In this document: positions 24,201 through 38,500 of the stretch, one piece after another | Layout: every line of letters starts with the position of its first letter | How positions within the stretch are numbered: position 1 is the stretch's first letter | Source of the DNA: Thamnaconus septentrionalis | Taxonomy: Eukaryota > Chordata > Actinopteri > Tetraodontiformes > Monacanthidae | Direction of reading: 5' to 3' | NCBI GenBank assembly: GCA_009823395.1 | Contig: CM020511.1 | Location: 16,545,501-16,609,500 of the forward strand | Length of the DNA: 64,000 nucleotides | Notes under the pieces: generated by a model | What the model saw: the letters and a program-made list of their open reading frames with translations, nothing else | What the model was told of the DNA's origin: nothing | The model's database searches: none | Translations under genes and position numbers: made by a program

Positions 24201-27200
24201 ATCTAAAAGCATCGTGCACAGACGCATGCAAGTGAAAGTTAAATGAGTCCCTTGTGTTCTGTAGAAGGAGGTGAGAGGCTGGAACTCTCCGCAGCCTCCC
24301 CCTTGATTTCTATCAAGATGAACAGACCAACGGAAGCTTTTGACCAACATCTAAGGAGGAGCGGGAGCCCCTTGGGGCAACAGAAATAAGATAAAAAGCC
24401 AAGGAAAGCCCTTCAGTTTCGAACATAAACTGGTTTCAGATCACATATCCACCAACCCCACCTAAACACACACACCGAAAACATAACAAAAACCCCACAG
24501 AAAGCCAACTGAAGGTGTTGACTCTCTGAACACGCACAACTGAACAGCGGAAGTCCAGCCTCCCTATATAACCTCTCAGCCGGGCTGTTTGCCAGCAGCT
24601 TAGGCAGATCACAGGTGCAACCAATAGCTCCTGATGAGCAGGGAAACCGAGGTGACCTAGTTTTGTTTTTTGTTTTGTTAAACTGGACGTGGCTGAAACA
24701 AAAGTGCTACAAATGAATGACTTAATCATTAAAAGCTATTTTGCTTTCACTGTTAAAAGAGAGGAGGTTTAATAGAATGGAATGACATTTTATTGTCACT
24801 GTTGCAGGAACAATGTAAAACAGCTTATCAGCTCTTTACTTAGAAGCATAATGTTAAAAAGAAAAACATTTTAAAAATCTAAAGGCGAGCCTTCATAGTA
24901 AGCTGCATAAAGGTAATGTATTAGTGCACTAAAAACCACTATGAAATTTGATTAATGTCACGTGCATTTATTGAACTTTCTCTGTCCTAACACACATGCA
25001 CACATTCATCGTTGTGCACGCCAATTAAACACACAAGAGTCGGTGAAAGTCCGTATGCATGTATTTTTATAATGTCAGTGGTTGACAAGTGTATGTGCTC
25101 GCTGAATCTGCACCATATTCTTAACCCGAACCATCAAGCACATCTTTTCATTTTGAGAGCGTCCTACACTGCAACTCACATACTTTATAAAGAATGAAAA
25201 ACAAAGATTGTGTACAAAATAACATACTTTGCTTTTTCAAATCTCACTCACCATCCTGGAATTAACTAAACCAACTTGAATGTGCAAGACGAACGGTTCA
25301 TCCAGTCACCTTTCACATGTTACTTCCCCTTTCTCAACACTTGCAATGGGACCTTCACGAAGAGCAGGCATGTCAGGTTACCAGTGAAGTAAAACTGGCT
25401 GCTGAAATTAATACCACAAGTGATCACAGTTTGGGAGGAAAAACACGAATAATCTAATCATACGTCACTGTTCTGTACAGCTGATGCTGCGGCACCAGGA
25501 GCGCATTCACCTTTTAAACAAATGAGCTGCTCCATTAAGACGCCAATGAGCTAACCCTGTAAATATTAATGGACAAGACAAAGTGGACTTGTCAGCAGTG
25601 TACTTTCTTACTCATTACCCCTCTGGCTAGTGACCAAGCACAGTCGAACAATGCGTTTTTCTGTTGCTGTCACAGGTCTTGGCTAAAATTTGCTGAACAG
25701 CCAAATATCTCTCTCTATATTAATATGTATACATGTTCTAATGCAACCTTTCAGGCACACATACTATTCAGGCCGGCTTACGTGGTTTCACAAATAAGCC
25801 ATTCTAATAAAGATTATGTATCAAATGACAAATTTTACCAATGTTAATTCCAGCTACCATTTTGCCTCACAATAATGCAGTATTGTACTTTTTAAACGTT
25901 ATTATTACGTTTTCGTAATGATTAATAACACCTGGGTTTCACAAGTGCAGTCTAGAACTGTGGCATGTGGCATTCAGACTTTCATAGCCAGACGTATAAT
26001 CAAGGATAATCAGATGGAATCTAATAAAACCATATGGGACTTTTTTGGGTTGATGATTCCAAGATGACTGTGGCTGTGAAGAACAGCAGCTGTTTCAAGA
26101 ATTACACAATAATCTTCTGTGCAGCAGTTTCCAGCAGATGACACAATTCTGAAACAGTGACCTTTCCGTGCCAGCTCATGGAAGCAAAAGATTAAAAATG
26201 CAACTGCCGAGAAATTTTAGTCACTACCTGACACAGAGAGCAACTAAGATAAAAGGACGTCAATGCAAATTTAGGTTTCTGCGTCAGTGGCCTTGAGGAA
26301 AAAAAAATGTGATTTGGTTTGCTTTTTAAAATATCCCTCTCACAAAAAAAGCAACTTTAATTATCTCACAATAGGTAATTATCAGGAAAGGAAACAAATG
26401 GCGGGAATTAAGTCGCCAAAAAACAACCAAAAACCATGTTAGCCAAATTGTCATATTGAACTGCACGATGCGGTCCAAAAAACCCATCAGCGTCGCCTCG
26501 GCGACAGGGAATGGCTGAAAAAAGGATTTTGTGGCCGCTGTCCAACTGATGCCCTGCTGGCACTGAAGTCTTAAAGCAACCTGTCAGCCAACCCCTCGCT
26601 GCTAATGTTGAGAAAGAAGGACGTCACGCACAAAGGGTTCGGGCTGACACTGCAACAAAAGTACAGAAAGTAAAACTCGTTGAGGCGCTTCTTATCTGGC
26701 ACAGATTGGAGAAACTGCACAGGGACAGATTGTATGGTGAGCCAAATGGTAGACAGCAGAGAGACACATGGCTTATCTCAAACAGGACTGACTGTTGTCT
26801 CTTTTGGTTCTATTGTAAATGTTACAATGTCAATCAGTTCCTTGCAGTGGATCTTAACAAACAAAGATGTGTCCATCCAATGATCTGTTTCCAGTTTTAA
26901 AGTTAGACTTTTTGAGCTTTTGGACACATTGGATTGGATTTGATTTGGATTGGATGCATTGCATTGTAAACCAATACCAAATAAATAATGTAATCCATTA
27001 AGTCTGCAATAATACCACAGAACCTGACAGAATTTTAAAGGTAAAACATTAACCTTTAAAGTCAAGTTATTTCTTTGACTTGACATTTTCAACCGTCTTA
27101 GAAAAACCTGGTGCAAGTCAAGTAGACATGATAGAATTGGATTTGCCACTGGAAGCCGTAGTAGTGGTATGCATGTTAGCAAACGGAACAGCTCCCCGTT

Positions 27201-29459
27201 CAATTCGCTCTCTACCCGCCATCTATCAGTGTGTCTTTGGCCTTCTCAAATAGCACTGGCATCAAACACCCATTAGCTATGTGACCATCGCTGTTCCGGA
27301 TATCAAGTGACAAAACCGAGAAATTGCATGGTCCTTCTGGGTAGTTCACCCCATATTGTTTAATGTTCCTGTAAATTACAATTCAAGCCATCATTGTAGC
27401 TTGCTGTGGTATCATTAGCATTGAGCATATACTGTATTACATTGCATATATTTGCTGGAGCAGGAGGGAGCTGATAGTGCCGAATAAGAGGGGAAGGGAA
27501 GTTTTACATGGACTGACACGAGGGCATGCCAAACCAAGCACAAACCTGCGAATTCTGCTTCCATTCAAGATTATTTTACCACTGGCTCTGTGCATGAAAA
27601 ATCAGATCAATTTGTAAATGTTGGTTGTTGCCAAGCCAGGAGTGCACAACCCAAAAAATCTTTCAACACTGATTCATGAGGACAACAGCAGGGCTTTGTT
27701 GTCCACTACAACACGATGTATTTACTTTTCTGACTCTATCTAGTGGTTCCTCTCTGGCATTCATCCAAGGCAAAATCAAACAAGCAGAGTATCCAATGTC
27801 TGGTCTCAGTGAGTCATCTCTAATTCCCATAAACAAACACAGTCGTATATTTTCCCCCGGAACATGAAGTGCACTGGCTAATGCACCCACGTTTTATCGG
27901 TGGGTAACTTGTCCAATGTGGATCACAGCAGCTATAACAGAGCAGCATTCCGTAATTTCCATGTTCCATGTCAACTAACATAGAAAGTGATCATAATCCA
28001 AACAGCCAAAAAAAACAAAAAAAAATTGAATTATTGGAAGAACAAATCAAATTTCTAGGCAAGATTTGCTAACAACAGTGGTGGGTAAACCACAACAAAA
28101 AAAATGTCAACGTCTCAATCGTTTGTCACGTGACCTTTTTTTGTGTCCCCCTTAGCCTTATGAACGAGATATTTCATCTGAAAGCCGAACATTCCTCATT
28201 TTATGTGTGAAGACGTTCGGAGAGATCGAGCTCCGTCTCCAAAGTGCCCCTCCCATTCCGCTTTGTTCGTTTCAGCTGCTGTGAGTAAATGCCATCCTCT
28301 AATGAGAACCCACCACACACAGTAAGCGTCATGTTATTGGATCTGATAGTGGTCTGAAAACCACTCAAGGTGCCGTTTCACTGGCGCACTGGATGTTCTC
28401 TGGTGCCATGATGGCAGAATAATGACAGGAACAGTGCAGCAAACAAGCGGAAGGTGCTGGAGATTTCCTGATTCCACCAGTCAAGAACATGTCTGGATCG
28501 TCAACGTATGTAGCAGACTGAAGCATCTGTCAAGTTGTTTGACACACTCAAAGTAAACAAAGCGATTAATCTTAATTAATCACTCTGCTTGCCTTTTTTT
28601 TTTTTATTTCTAACCCATTAATTTATAATCTGTAATCCTACGTCTTGATTTACATTTTCACAAGCTTGCCTTAAGGAGCGTCATCGGGCCGATAAACAGA
28701 TCAATGTCTTTTCTTGGTTTCTTTATTTTCTTTATTTGATTTTTCTTTTTCATTTACTTGGCAACAACAGCACAAATCAATTAAGCTAATCTCTTGAAAT
28801 GGAGCTTTTTATAACATTAACAATTCCTCAACTGTTATAATGATATATTGTGTACATTAAATGAAAATGTGGCTATATACTGTATTGGGGACCAATGATT
28901 CAAAAGGTTACCAACTCTGATCTTATTTTTCTTTAAATGCAAGACCAAAAACATGTCAGAGGACTTGATTAATTGCAACATAATCCAATGAAACATTAGC
29001 AGTGCCTCCACATACCTCTGGTAATAGTCCTGATGTAAATTCAGTGTGGTGTTCTAGTTCCTATGTTATCAGTATTGCGCCAAATTGTTTACAGCTGTTT
29101 TGAACCCGCTAGAAGTAGCAACAATTGTTTGAGACGGCACTACTCCCTTATCATCTTCCACTGCTTAATTAAGAGCAAATTTCAAAGAACAGTCAAACAC
29201 AGAATATAATTTTGGCATACAAAAGCCAAATACAGACCAAAACATTAATGCCTAAATAAAAGCACTGTCAGCAGGAAGCACTTTGTCTAGCTAGTAGATG
29301 CTAATGTTGGCTAGCACATATGCAACGTTACGGCATTTTTGCTACATACCTAGTCTGAAATGTCCATCAATAATTTCCTGGAATAATGTATACCGCTCAC
29401 TTTGTAGTCAAAATTTGACATTTTTAGCAAAGAATCATATAATTTTGGACACACCAATT

Positions 29460-29524
<65 letters not shown>

Positions 29525-32500
29525 TTACCCCACGCACTGCATTCACTTTTATTTTTCTAGCACTTAGGCACACAATATCCTTACAAGGGCAGCTCTTCTC
29601 AAGTACTGCATTCACCGTCCCCAGACTTTGCTCCTGGAATTGTGCAGACAGGCAAACTGACCTCATGGACAAGTGCGGCTGACAGAGAGTCACCGTGCTG
29701 CACACAGCCTCGGGCGGCCCAGACGCCCGTTTGCCTGCGTTACGGTCGTTTAAAGTGAAGGAAAAGTGGACTGACAACAATGAAAAAAAAAGACACGTCA
29801 TCTTAGCAAAGTTCAGAGAGACCTGAGAACAGAACGTTTGCCAGGCTTTAAGTAAAGAACGTGAGGCATTGATGGGGAGGTGCAGCAGACAAAGCCTTAT
29901 AAGTAGTATGTCAATAAAGGCATTTTGTCTCGCGTAATTAGGCCTGCTTAATTAGAAACAAAAAATATATTTTTTGTTAGAGAATAACAATGCAATGCTT
30001 TTCGTGTTATGACTTATAAATCTTCAACGCATCGCCTAAATCCAAAAGCATGTAGGTTGACGGTATTCAAATAAGTGTTTTATGAATAACAAAAAACTTC
30101 ATATATTTGACTAATACTTGCCTCCATGTTGCCATTTACCGTATGCCATGTACTTTTTGTGAGCACATACTACTTTCCTGATCGCCTTCCTTAAAACAAC
30201 AACAAACAGTTCAGCACAAAAAAAAAAAAAACTGGTGACCTTTTGCCAAAGTACATTAAAACACAAACACACACGCAAGAATTCCTCTCCCATACTCACT
30301 ATGCTAACTTGGCTTTACTTTAAAGGTCAAATTTGTTTATTGGAAAAAATACAGTCTGTTTTGCTTAAATGAGAGAGGCTCATATTGTGAGCAGAATATA
30401 TAAAAAATGATAAGCAGGAGCAAACATTTATCAGGATTCTTCCCTGTGAACAAACACAGGCGCATTTTGTATATTAATATGAGTCTGGTGAGCCACAGGA
30501 TCAAGGATTGTTGTCCTCCTTTTCTCGGTTTGTTTGTGTTTTTTTGATTAAATTATTCTTTGCTAGAGTAATATTAAACCAGAAAGCCCACCACATCCAA
30601 GTCACTATTCTAACTTTTGAGGGAAAGGGAACGCACCATTAGCCATCTACTGACTAACTAACTCAACCTCTCAGTATTTTACTTATTAACCCACCAAACG
30701 ACCGATCTGCTGCTGGAACGGGGCCGATCTGATGGATTAGCACGCTGCTCAGTGCAGTGTGCTGCAGAGTTTTTCCCAAGTGATCGCAAACAGCAAATGA
30801 CCAAGTGCAGTCCTCTATAAGTTGTTTAACCTCCTTCAATTACCAACAAATAAAAAAATATTAAACAAGAAGGAACCAACATGGCTTCACTGTCCTGTTC
30901 CTGGACAGAAAATGTATCGTCCACGTAAAAGCAGCAGTAAAAGACTACAATGACTCCAAAACACATTCTAGACATTAACTGTTAGCTCCAACTGAGATGT
31001 TTTAAACCTTGCGCATTTTGTCAAAGCCACATGTCCCGAATTTTCCATTTTCGCAGCGCTTAAGTGGAGCAAGTGGACAGTTCACAGTCAACAGCTGCGG
31101 CGGGTGTTGCGTTACCTGCCACACTACCGGCTCCATGTGATCAGCTGTTGTCGACAAGCAGATGCTTAGCACGAGCGTGTGCGAGGCCGAGGTCAGCACG
31201 CTGGCGATGATGGCGTCCCGCATGGAGAACGGCAGCATGGTGTAAACCACGAACACGATGAACAGGAAGAAAGACACCTGTGGGCAGAGAGAGACGGCAA
31301 TGAAGTCCCGGCAGAGGAAAACGACAGACAGAATGAAAAATAGGAGGATAAGTGCAGGGCACTTTACTGCCTACAAGCTGGAAAGTCTTTACGCTGGCTC
31401 CCAGTCAGCTAGAGAGTAGATGTTAAAGTTCGACTTGTGGTCTATAAATCACTGTAAGTCCACTGTGAAATGTTTCTTTAAGTTTGCTGGACTTTCAGTG
31501 ATCAGTGATTTATAGACCACAAGCAGAACTTTAAAATCTACTCCGGCACCTTTTCAATGGTAAATTGCAAACAGACAGCGAAGACGGCCTTATGGACATT
31601 ACATTACACGTAAACAAAACTCACACCACATTTACGCCTTGATTAAAAAAATGCCGCTGTAGCGTGTGGCGTGTAAGCAAGCTGGCGAACGCTCACTCGA
31701 GCTGGCGTGCTCACACACCACTGCCGCTCCGTCGCTGAGAACACATGGGCTTCGCTGTGCGTGCAAGTGTACAAAAGACAGTTTTTGGATTGTTCGAGTG
31801 CACAAAAAAAAAAAACACTGCTTTTTTTTTTTGCAGACTTCTCAGTATAAACAAGTGCAGCACAGACGTTTGCAGTTTGGGACGCACCTATTTATTTTCA
31901 AGAACATATAGTCCAACAGCTCGCTCTATTTGCAGGAAGCAGACTTGGCACTCGTAGCGTGTGGAATACCTCCCTCTTCCCACACAAACTCCTCATACAC
32001 ATATGCTGTCTTTTCCTCTCTCTCACACACACACGCGGTCTTTAAATGTGCCTTCTGCAGCAGGGTTTAAAAGCTGCTCATACGCTGTCATGCATGTGAA
32101 GAAAGAGGCTTGTGTTCTTGCAGTCTGCAGCCGTATGGGTGCCAGCGAAACCTCTGCTGGGATCTTTGCAGGGTGGGACTGCGAAGGCATGTTTGGGGAG
32201 CAGCAGAAAGGAAAGCAGGAAAGACGTAGAGCGAATGGAAATTTTTTTTTAAAAAAAGAAGAAATAAACAGCAGCTCCTCTGTGTACGCCCACTGACTGG
32301 CATCAGTCAGTACCGAAGTACCGATTCAAAAAACCTTATTCACGACCTGTCCACCTCATACCGATGAACATACGATGATTAAAGTGCCATCACAACATTT
32401 TGTACGATAGACAAAAAAAATTTGTCACACAAAGGAAAGCAAAGGCCGAGCTCAGCCATCAGGACAGTTAAGACTTGATACCGAAAACCAATAAGATGTT

Positions 32501-35500
32501 GCTTGTTTTCACCCTCATGGCATTTGGCATTTGTTTTTGCTGGCAATCACGGATGCAGCGAGGCTAATTAGCAGTCAACACAGCAAAATAGCAGAATAAA
32601 TATTTCTGAAAGGGCAATGTGGAAGGTACACTTGGTATAGAAAATAAAAGGCAACTAGTCTTTGGGTTGTAAATATTTTTTTTTTTAGCATTTACAAAAG
32701 ATTGAGTTTTCCTCAAATTTAAACAACATATATATAAATGCAAATATCAAATAATTAACATGCAGCGAAACTAATAAATTACTTTTGCTTTTATACTAAT
32801 GTGTTGTTAATCTAATTTACGTAAAATATGGGCAAAAACATCCTGGACACAAACAACTTTTATCTTGAGACCTTCTGTTGTTTAATTCTCTCTCTCTCAA
32901 CAGTGGACTTTGTAAAACAAGTCACCTGGTTCGTTCACGGTAGCGGCTGCACTGACATTTAACGTATTGATAGAAGCAGTCAATACACACAGCAGTCTGT
33001 TTTTTCCGCAATCAGAAAGAACTTCAATGTCTGTGTGGACAGTGAAAGTCTGGCCATTTCCCATCGTACATGGCTTAAGCTGCTTACATGTGCCCAGAAA
33101 CCGATTGCTCCCCATGGTAATCCCTGTGGCGTTACAGAAAATATTATTTTGGGTATTCATATATTCACTTCTGCATAAGCTCGGTCTACTGCAGCAAAGA
33201 GACAAGAATAACCAAGGAAAAATCTCCCCCCTCCCCGAAAAGAGATAGGGTAAACTAGATAAACAACACTGAAAACATCTGTGGATGTAGATGTGAGGAT
33301 TACACCTCATCCACTGCCTGTCGATCAATTTCTGGAAAGATTGCAGCTGGGAAATGCGATGTTTTCTGATTTCTGCTTGGACCTGGCTTCAGAAGACAGT
33401 CTGGTGAAGAGCCAATAGACAGCATTTGGAAAGAAGGGGCAAAGTTTGGAAGGTGACTGATCAAAAATTCTGTTGATCGCACTCATTCTGGCCAATCAGA
33501 TTTAGTACGACTTAATCGCAAATATAGCACTTTATTAAAGAGAAATTAAATGGGGTTTCCAGTTTTATTCAGATTTCAGATTTTCTTTAAAACCAGATTT
33601 ATTGCCATGTATTTTCACAACAAATGTACCTTTTGTGTAAAAACTAGTTCTGATAAAAGCACCTTTCCCCCCTGCGTCTTGGTATCAGCTGGCCTCGCCT
33701 GTACTTCCCTCAATTAGTCAGTCTGTTTTGTGTATCTTGCCTAACCTGAGGTCTCTGCCAGCTAAAATGCTTCAGATTTGGGCTTGGTGGTAGGACAGAG
33801 GAGTGATGTTCCAGGATCAAAATGAGGTGTGTGAAGTCACCAAGCTGCCACTGAATGGCTAAACTGTCCCTGGGCTAAAGGCCCAGGGCTCTGAGGGGAG
33901 AATCACCTGCTGGGCACTCGTGTTTGCTTGACACTTGATGCAACAATAAAACAGTGAGAAGCTTCCTTTCGCTGTGGTGTACACTAACACATAACACACA
34001 ATAAAGACTCTCCCTCTGGAAATAAAGTGAACAAAGCTTTTTGTGGCCCATCATGGTTCGGTCAGCTGTGTCTCTGCCCCATGAATTAATCAATCTCTTA
34101 ATAATGATGAAGGGAGAGCTCATAAAACACATTACAGAGATGCGGTGTCGGATTACATCAGGCTTTTAGTCTCGAGTCCGTGACAGATATTGGTTTACAT
34201 GGTAGATTTACAACGCCTTGGAGAGCGCACTTCCCCGCCAAACAACCTGGTTAGCGTCTGCTGCATATACCAGCATGTGCTGTGTAAGGCCATGCATTCA
34301 ATCTGAGCAGAAAGATGGGATTATTTACTCACAGAAGAAACTCAGAATCAAATATGGTTCATTAAAGAGAATAAAAACGTTCAGCAAAAGTACCTGTTTC
34401 TCTCTCACTGAGAGAGAAACAGCCTTCATCTGTTGCATCCTATCGTACTGGTGCAGTGCCCGTAGTAAACATAGAAAGTCAACTGTTTGACAGAGCTATA
34501 TGCCAATTTTGGATGTGTTCTAAGGTAGGGGCGAGTACAACAATAGCAATAGTGCAGTGTTGTACTTGTAGTTGGGCTATAGGACTGTACGACAAAGTGA
34601 GGGACAAAGCTCAAGCTGCTCTGACGCCTCTTGGAAAGCAAGTCTCTCTCCACTTGAACTTCATGATATAACAGGTATAACCAATATCAGGAGTTGGGGT
34701 AGGGATTAGGGTTGGGGATAGAGTTAGGAAGAGGAGGGACCCCGTCTACCCCGTCTGTGAGGAACAGGGGGTGCTCTGTCCTTCCCCTAGTCCACTCACT
34801 CTCTTTGTTTTGATGGTTGGAAAATCCCAGCTAAAACTATTGGTTGGGACTTGTCTTGGTATGTGCATATAAATTCAGATTTGTAGCCTTCAACCTCAGA
34901 TTGGGAGGTTGTGGGTCGTTTCCTGGTCAGGTCGAACCAAAGACTTGGACCAACTGCCTCCCTGCTTGGCATCAAGGGTTGGGCTTGGTGCCTTTTGGAG
35001 CCATATCCAAGATCTGACAGCTTAAACCTTTCTTACACACATACAGATCAGCGACTCTCATCTCAGGGGAGGAAATTAGCCGACAGCAAAACACAAAAGT
35101 GAAACAACACCTATAGTAATGGATGCATGCATCAACAAAAATGGAAATCAAAGCTCCAGCTTTCCGACATTTTCCAATGTTAATCCGATTGAATGCTTGT
35201 ACAAGATAGCAGGAATGAGCAAACATCGTAGATAATCTGCCATCGTTGAAATTTGATGGGCGTAGCAATGAGAATTAGGTGATTGTGAATGTATCGCCGT
35301 AATCCTCCAAAAATAAAGGACATTTTATAATTGTAGCAAATGAACTACTATTGTTTTCTGCTGTTATCCTGCTATATCTGGCTCTTCCCCTGCCCTTTAT
35401 CAGCCTGTCCCTCTATCTGCACTTCCTGCCCTGTTTTTACCAGCTGACATCATCCAAACTACATCAGCCTGGCGCTGGCAGGGCTTCTGCCTTCACCGTG

Positions 35501-38500
35501 GCTCCCCTTCCTTGACCTCTTCCCTGCCCAAGCCTAATGAGGACGGCCATGCAGTCACATAGGCCGTTTTATCTGCCCGCGTCTCACACTGATAGACACG
35601 CAGGGATTGGACGGGACGAGAGAGAGGAGGGGAGGGGAGAGGAGTGGTGGAGGAGAGTCCAGACGTCTCTCGGCGAGGGGTTGAGGCTGGACCACACAGA
35701 TAAGTCCCCATATCCCCGCTGTCAGCAAACACACAGGGCTTTGTGGGGAGGAGATAAGGAGCCAATTGATTTCAGGTGAGAAAACAGGAAGTGCACAAAC
35801 TCAGGCGGGGAAGGTGGTGGTAGATATTTTGGAGCCTTGTGCAATTTCTTTAAACCTCATCTGGGGCTCTTTCATGGTCTCTGGAGGGCAGCATAATAAT
35901 GATTAAACATGTGACCATTGTGATTATGTAAAGAGGTCAATCCAGGCCGTAGGGCACATATGAGACATAAGACAGGATATAGTATATGAATCTTAACTTA
36001 TTTTGGCTGAACCAGATTGAAAATGCAATTGAAGAAAAAAAAACAAAAAAAAAAACATTATGGAGTGCCATCTGGACTTAGAGCTGTTTTCTGTGGCGTG
36101 TTAAGTGCCAGGGCCTAGCGAAAACTAATATGCACTGACATGCAGTAGAAAGAATAAATAAAGGCGGGGGTTATTTCCAATGCAAAATATTGCACTGTAC
36201 AGTAATAGCTTTTTATGAAGCACTACAACTGGTGCCGCAGAGCTAATAATGTCTAAATCTGCAGGAGCCGTGAAGAACGCGCCTCTAAATTAAACTGTGT
36301 GGGACTTAGAAAAAAAACATAAAGAGGTTATCATGTAGTCACAACACTACATCACACAGCATGTCACACCATCTCGCCCTCTTTTTAAACCTGAGACATG
36401 GTTAAGCGATATCACAGGCAGTCTTTGCTTTGTCTTGTCAACAGATTTTAATTCAGTTAAATTGCATTATCTTGAAATTGGGAAGTTATTCTTGGTCTCC
36501 ACTGATGGGTCATCGCAATTACTGGCCCTCGGCATCACCCTGACGTCATGTGATGACAAGTGTGCTCCAATAAGATGATTGGAACCAACGTCCAGACCAC
36601 TTGGCCATAAATATACAAATTACGGCACGGCAGTGTCAGCTTGATATTTTATGAAATCTAATTAAGAGACCTTCGGAACATGAAAACAGTCAAACATGGC
36701 AAAAACGCTTAAATTATAGTTCCATTGAATGAGGCAGACTTGCATAGTTTTCTCAGGACCTTTCTTTTGTTGTGGTACTCTTCTAACCTACATCAATTAT
36801 TTTGCCAAATATTTGCATAAAGTCCATTATGTCAGCTGACATCTGAAGCCAATTACCTCAGAATGAAAGTAGGACAGAAGCATGAAATAGTCACGATTGG
36901 GAGCTGAATGTTTGAGGGGGAAAGCCAAGAAAGTATTAAAACAATACACTTGTTGTGTTTCAGGGTCGTCATATAGAAACATGGCTTCTTGAAAAGAAAA
37001 CAATGCTTGTGCTGTTTTTTAATATATTGTTGTGAAACCACAAAGAAATGATTGTGTCAGATTTCTCTCTACAAAGGTTTTTAAAGGTTTCAAATGAATG
37101 CAAAATTCCGTCTATAGATTGTCAGTGAACTCCTCAGAAATTAGTCAGTCTCGTCCTTGCTGCATTTCACAGAAAGTCTGTGTTAAAGCATGGGTGAGAC
37201 AATCTGCCCTTTCTGATCTGATCGTACAGTGCATTTTTTTGCATCTTTTGGACTCTTTGTCAGGTTAGTGACACACTCAGTCAGGAGTTTGTTTTCCTTC
37301 TAAGACTAATCGATGGCAGCCTTGTTTTTGTCCCCTTCCCAAAAAGTGGATATACAAGAAAGTACCAGTGTTAACAGTAAGCTTAAAAAAATAGAGGAAG
37401 GCTGTAAACATAGGGTTTTTCCGCAAATAAATCCTGTTATTAATGTGAGGTTACTGCGTTGGACTTGTGGATGAATGACAAACATCCAACATATGTCATA
37501 TGTCATGAGGTCGATTCTTTTAAAAAAATATTTAATATAAGGAAACGTTTGTAATATGTTTTCATTTTATTTTATATGTATCATAATCTAAGTTATGAAG
37601 TGCTACATGGAAGTAAAGCGTACATCAATACTGGAAAAAAGAAGGGGGGGAAAAGCCAATAATGACACATATTGAAGATCCTTTACTTTGGCAAAAGCAG
37701 TCAGCTCCATCTTAAGATGGAAGAGAAAGCCAGAGCTGCCATGTGTAATATATTTGAGATGATAAATCCAACACGGTACAATGGTCTAAGTGCGTGACCT
37801 GATGATTACTTAAATCATAGCTTTTTATCTGCAGGGATCAATAAGTAAATACAGGCTTAATGAGATTTTCAAGGAACAGGACTGAATTCCATGACCTGAC
37901 TGGAGATCAATATAAAATGATGAATAGGGCTGGGAAGGAATCTGTGTGCAGGAGCAAAAAAAAACAAAAAACAAATTATTTTCCTTGCAAAAAACTGTGG
38001 TCCTCTTTAAAGGGATCAGTAATTGCAAAAAATCATTAGCCTCTACCAGGCTCACCGATTAGCCTTCAACTCTCTCCAATCTTTATTTTTAAAACCAGCC
38101 CAATCCTCACGGAATCTGGCTGCAATGTTGAGAAAAGTGAGGTGAGGTGAAATGAAAGTATTCCCCGATGAATTGAGAATTTGGTCGGATTTAGAATCAT
38201 TTAATGAACTATTTTTTCTAAATAATGACAAGTAAACCTTTCTCCATTAGAGTGCTGGGACGTCACTGTTTTTGAATGTTTGGAAACAAGCTTAGAAGAA
38301 ATTAACTTTTTGCGGCGTGTTGTTATAAATCTAATTTATTTGTCTTCTTTTCTTCAGACTGGCACTTTTCGGTCATTAGCTAAGAATCCATACTGCTCAA
38401 ACTTCATATCTAAGCAACTTAATTGTTTTTTTTGTTTTTTTCTGCCTGTGGCATCCATATAAACTGAGCTCCGTGCTCAGTGGCATTTTAATTAGCTGAA

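Larger units (their letters stand above)
21466..31115 (-). other. adcy2: adcy2 intron 3
   Basis: The longest intron, about 9.65 kb. Contents are a TA array at 29463-29521, a short LINE/SINE-tail-like fragment near 24777, and homopolymer A runs. No exon or complete mobile element was recognised. Confidence 0.85.
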
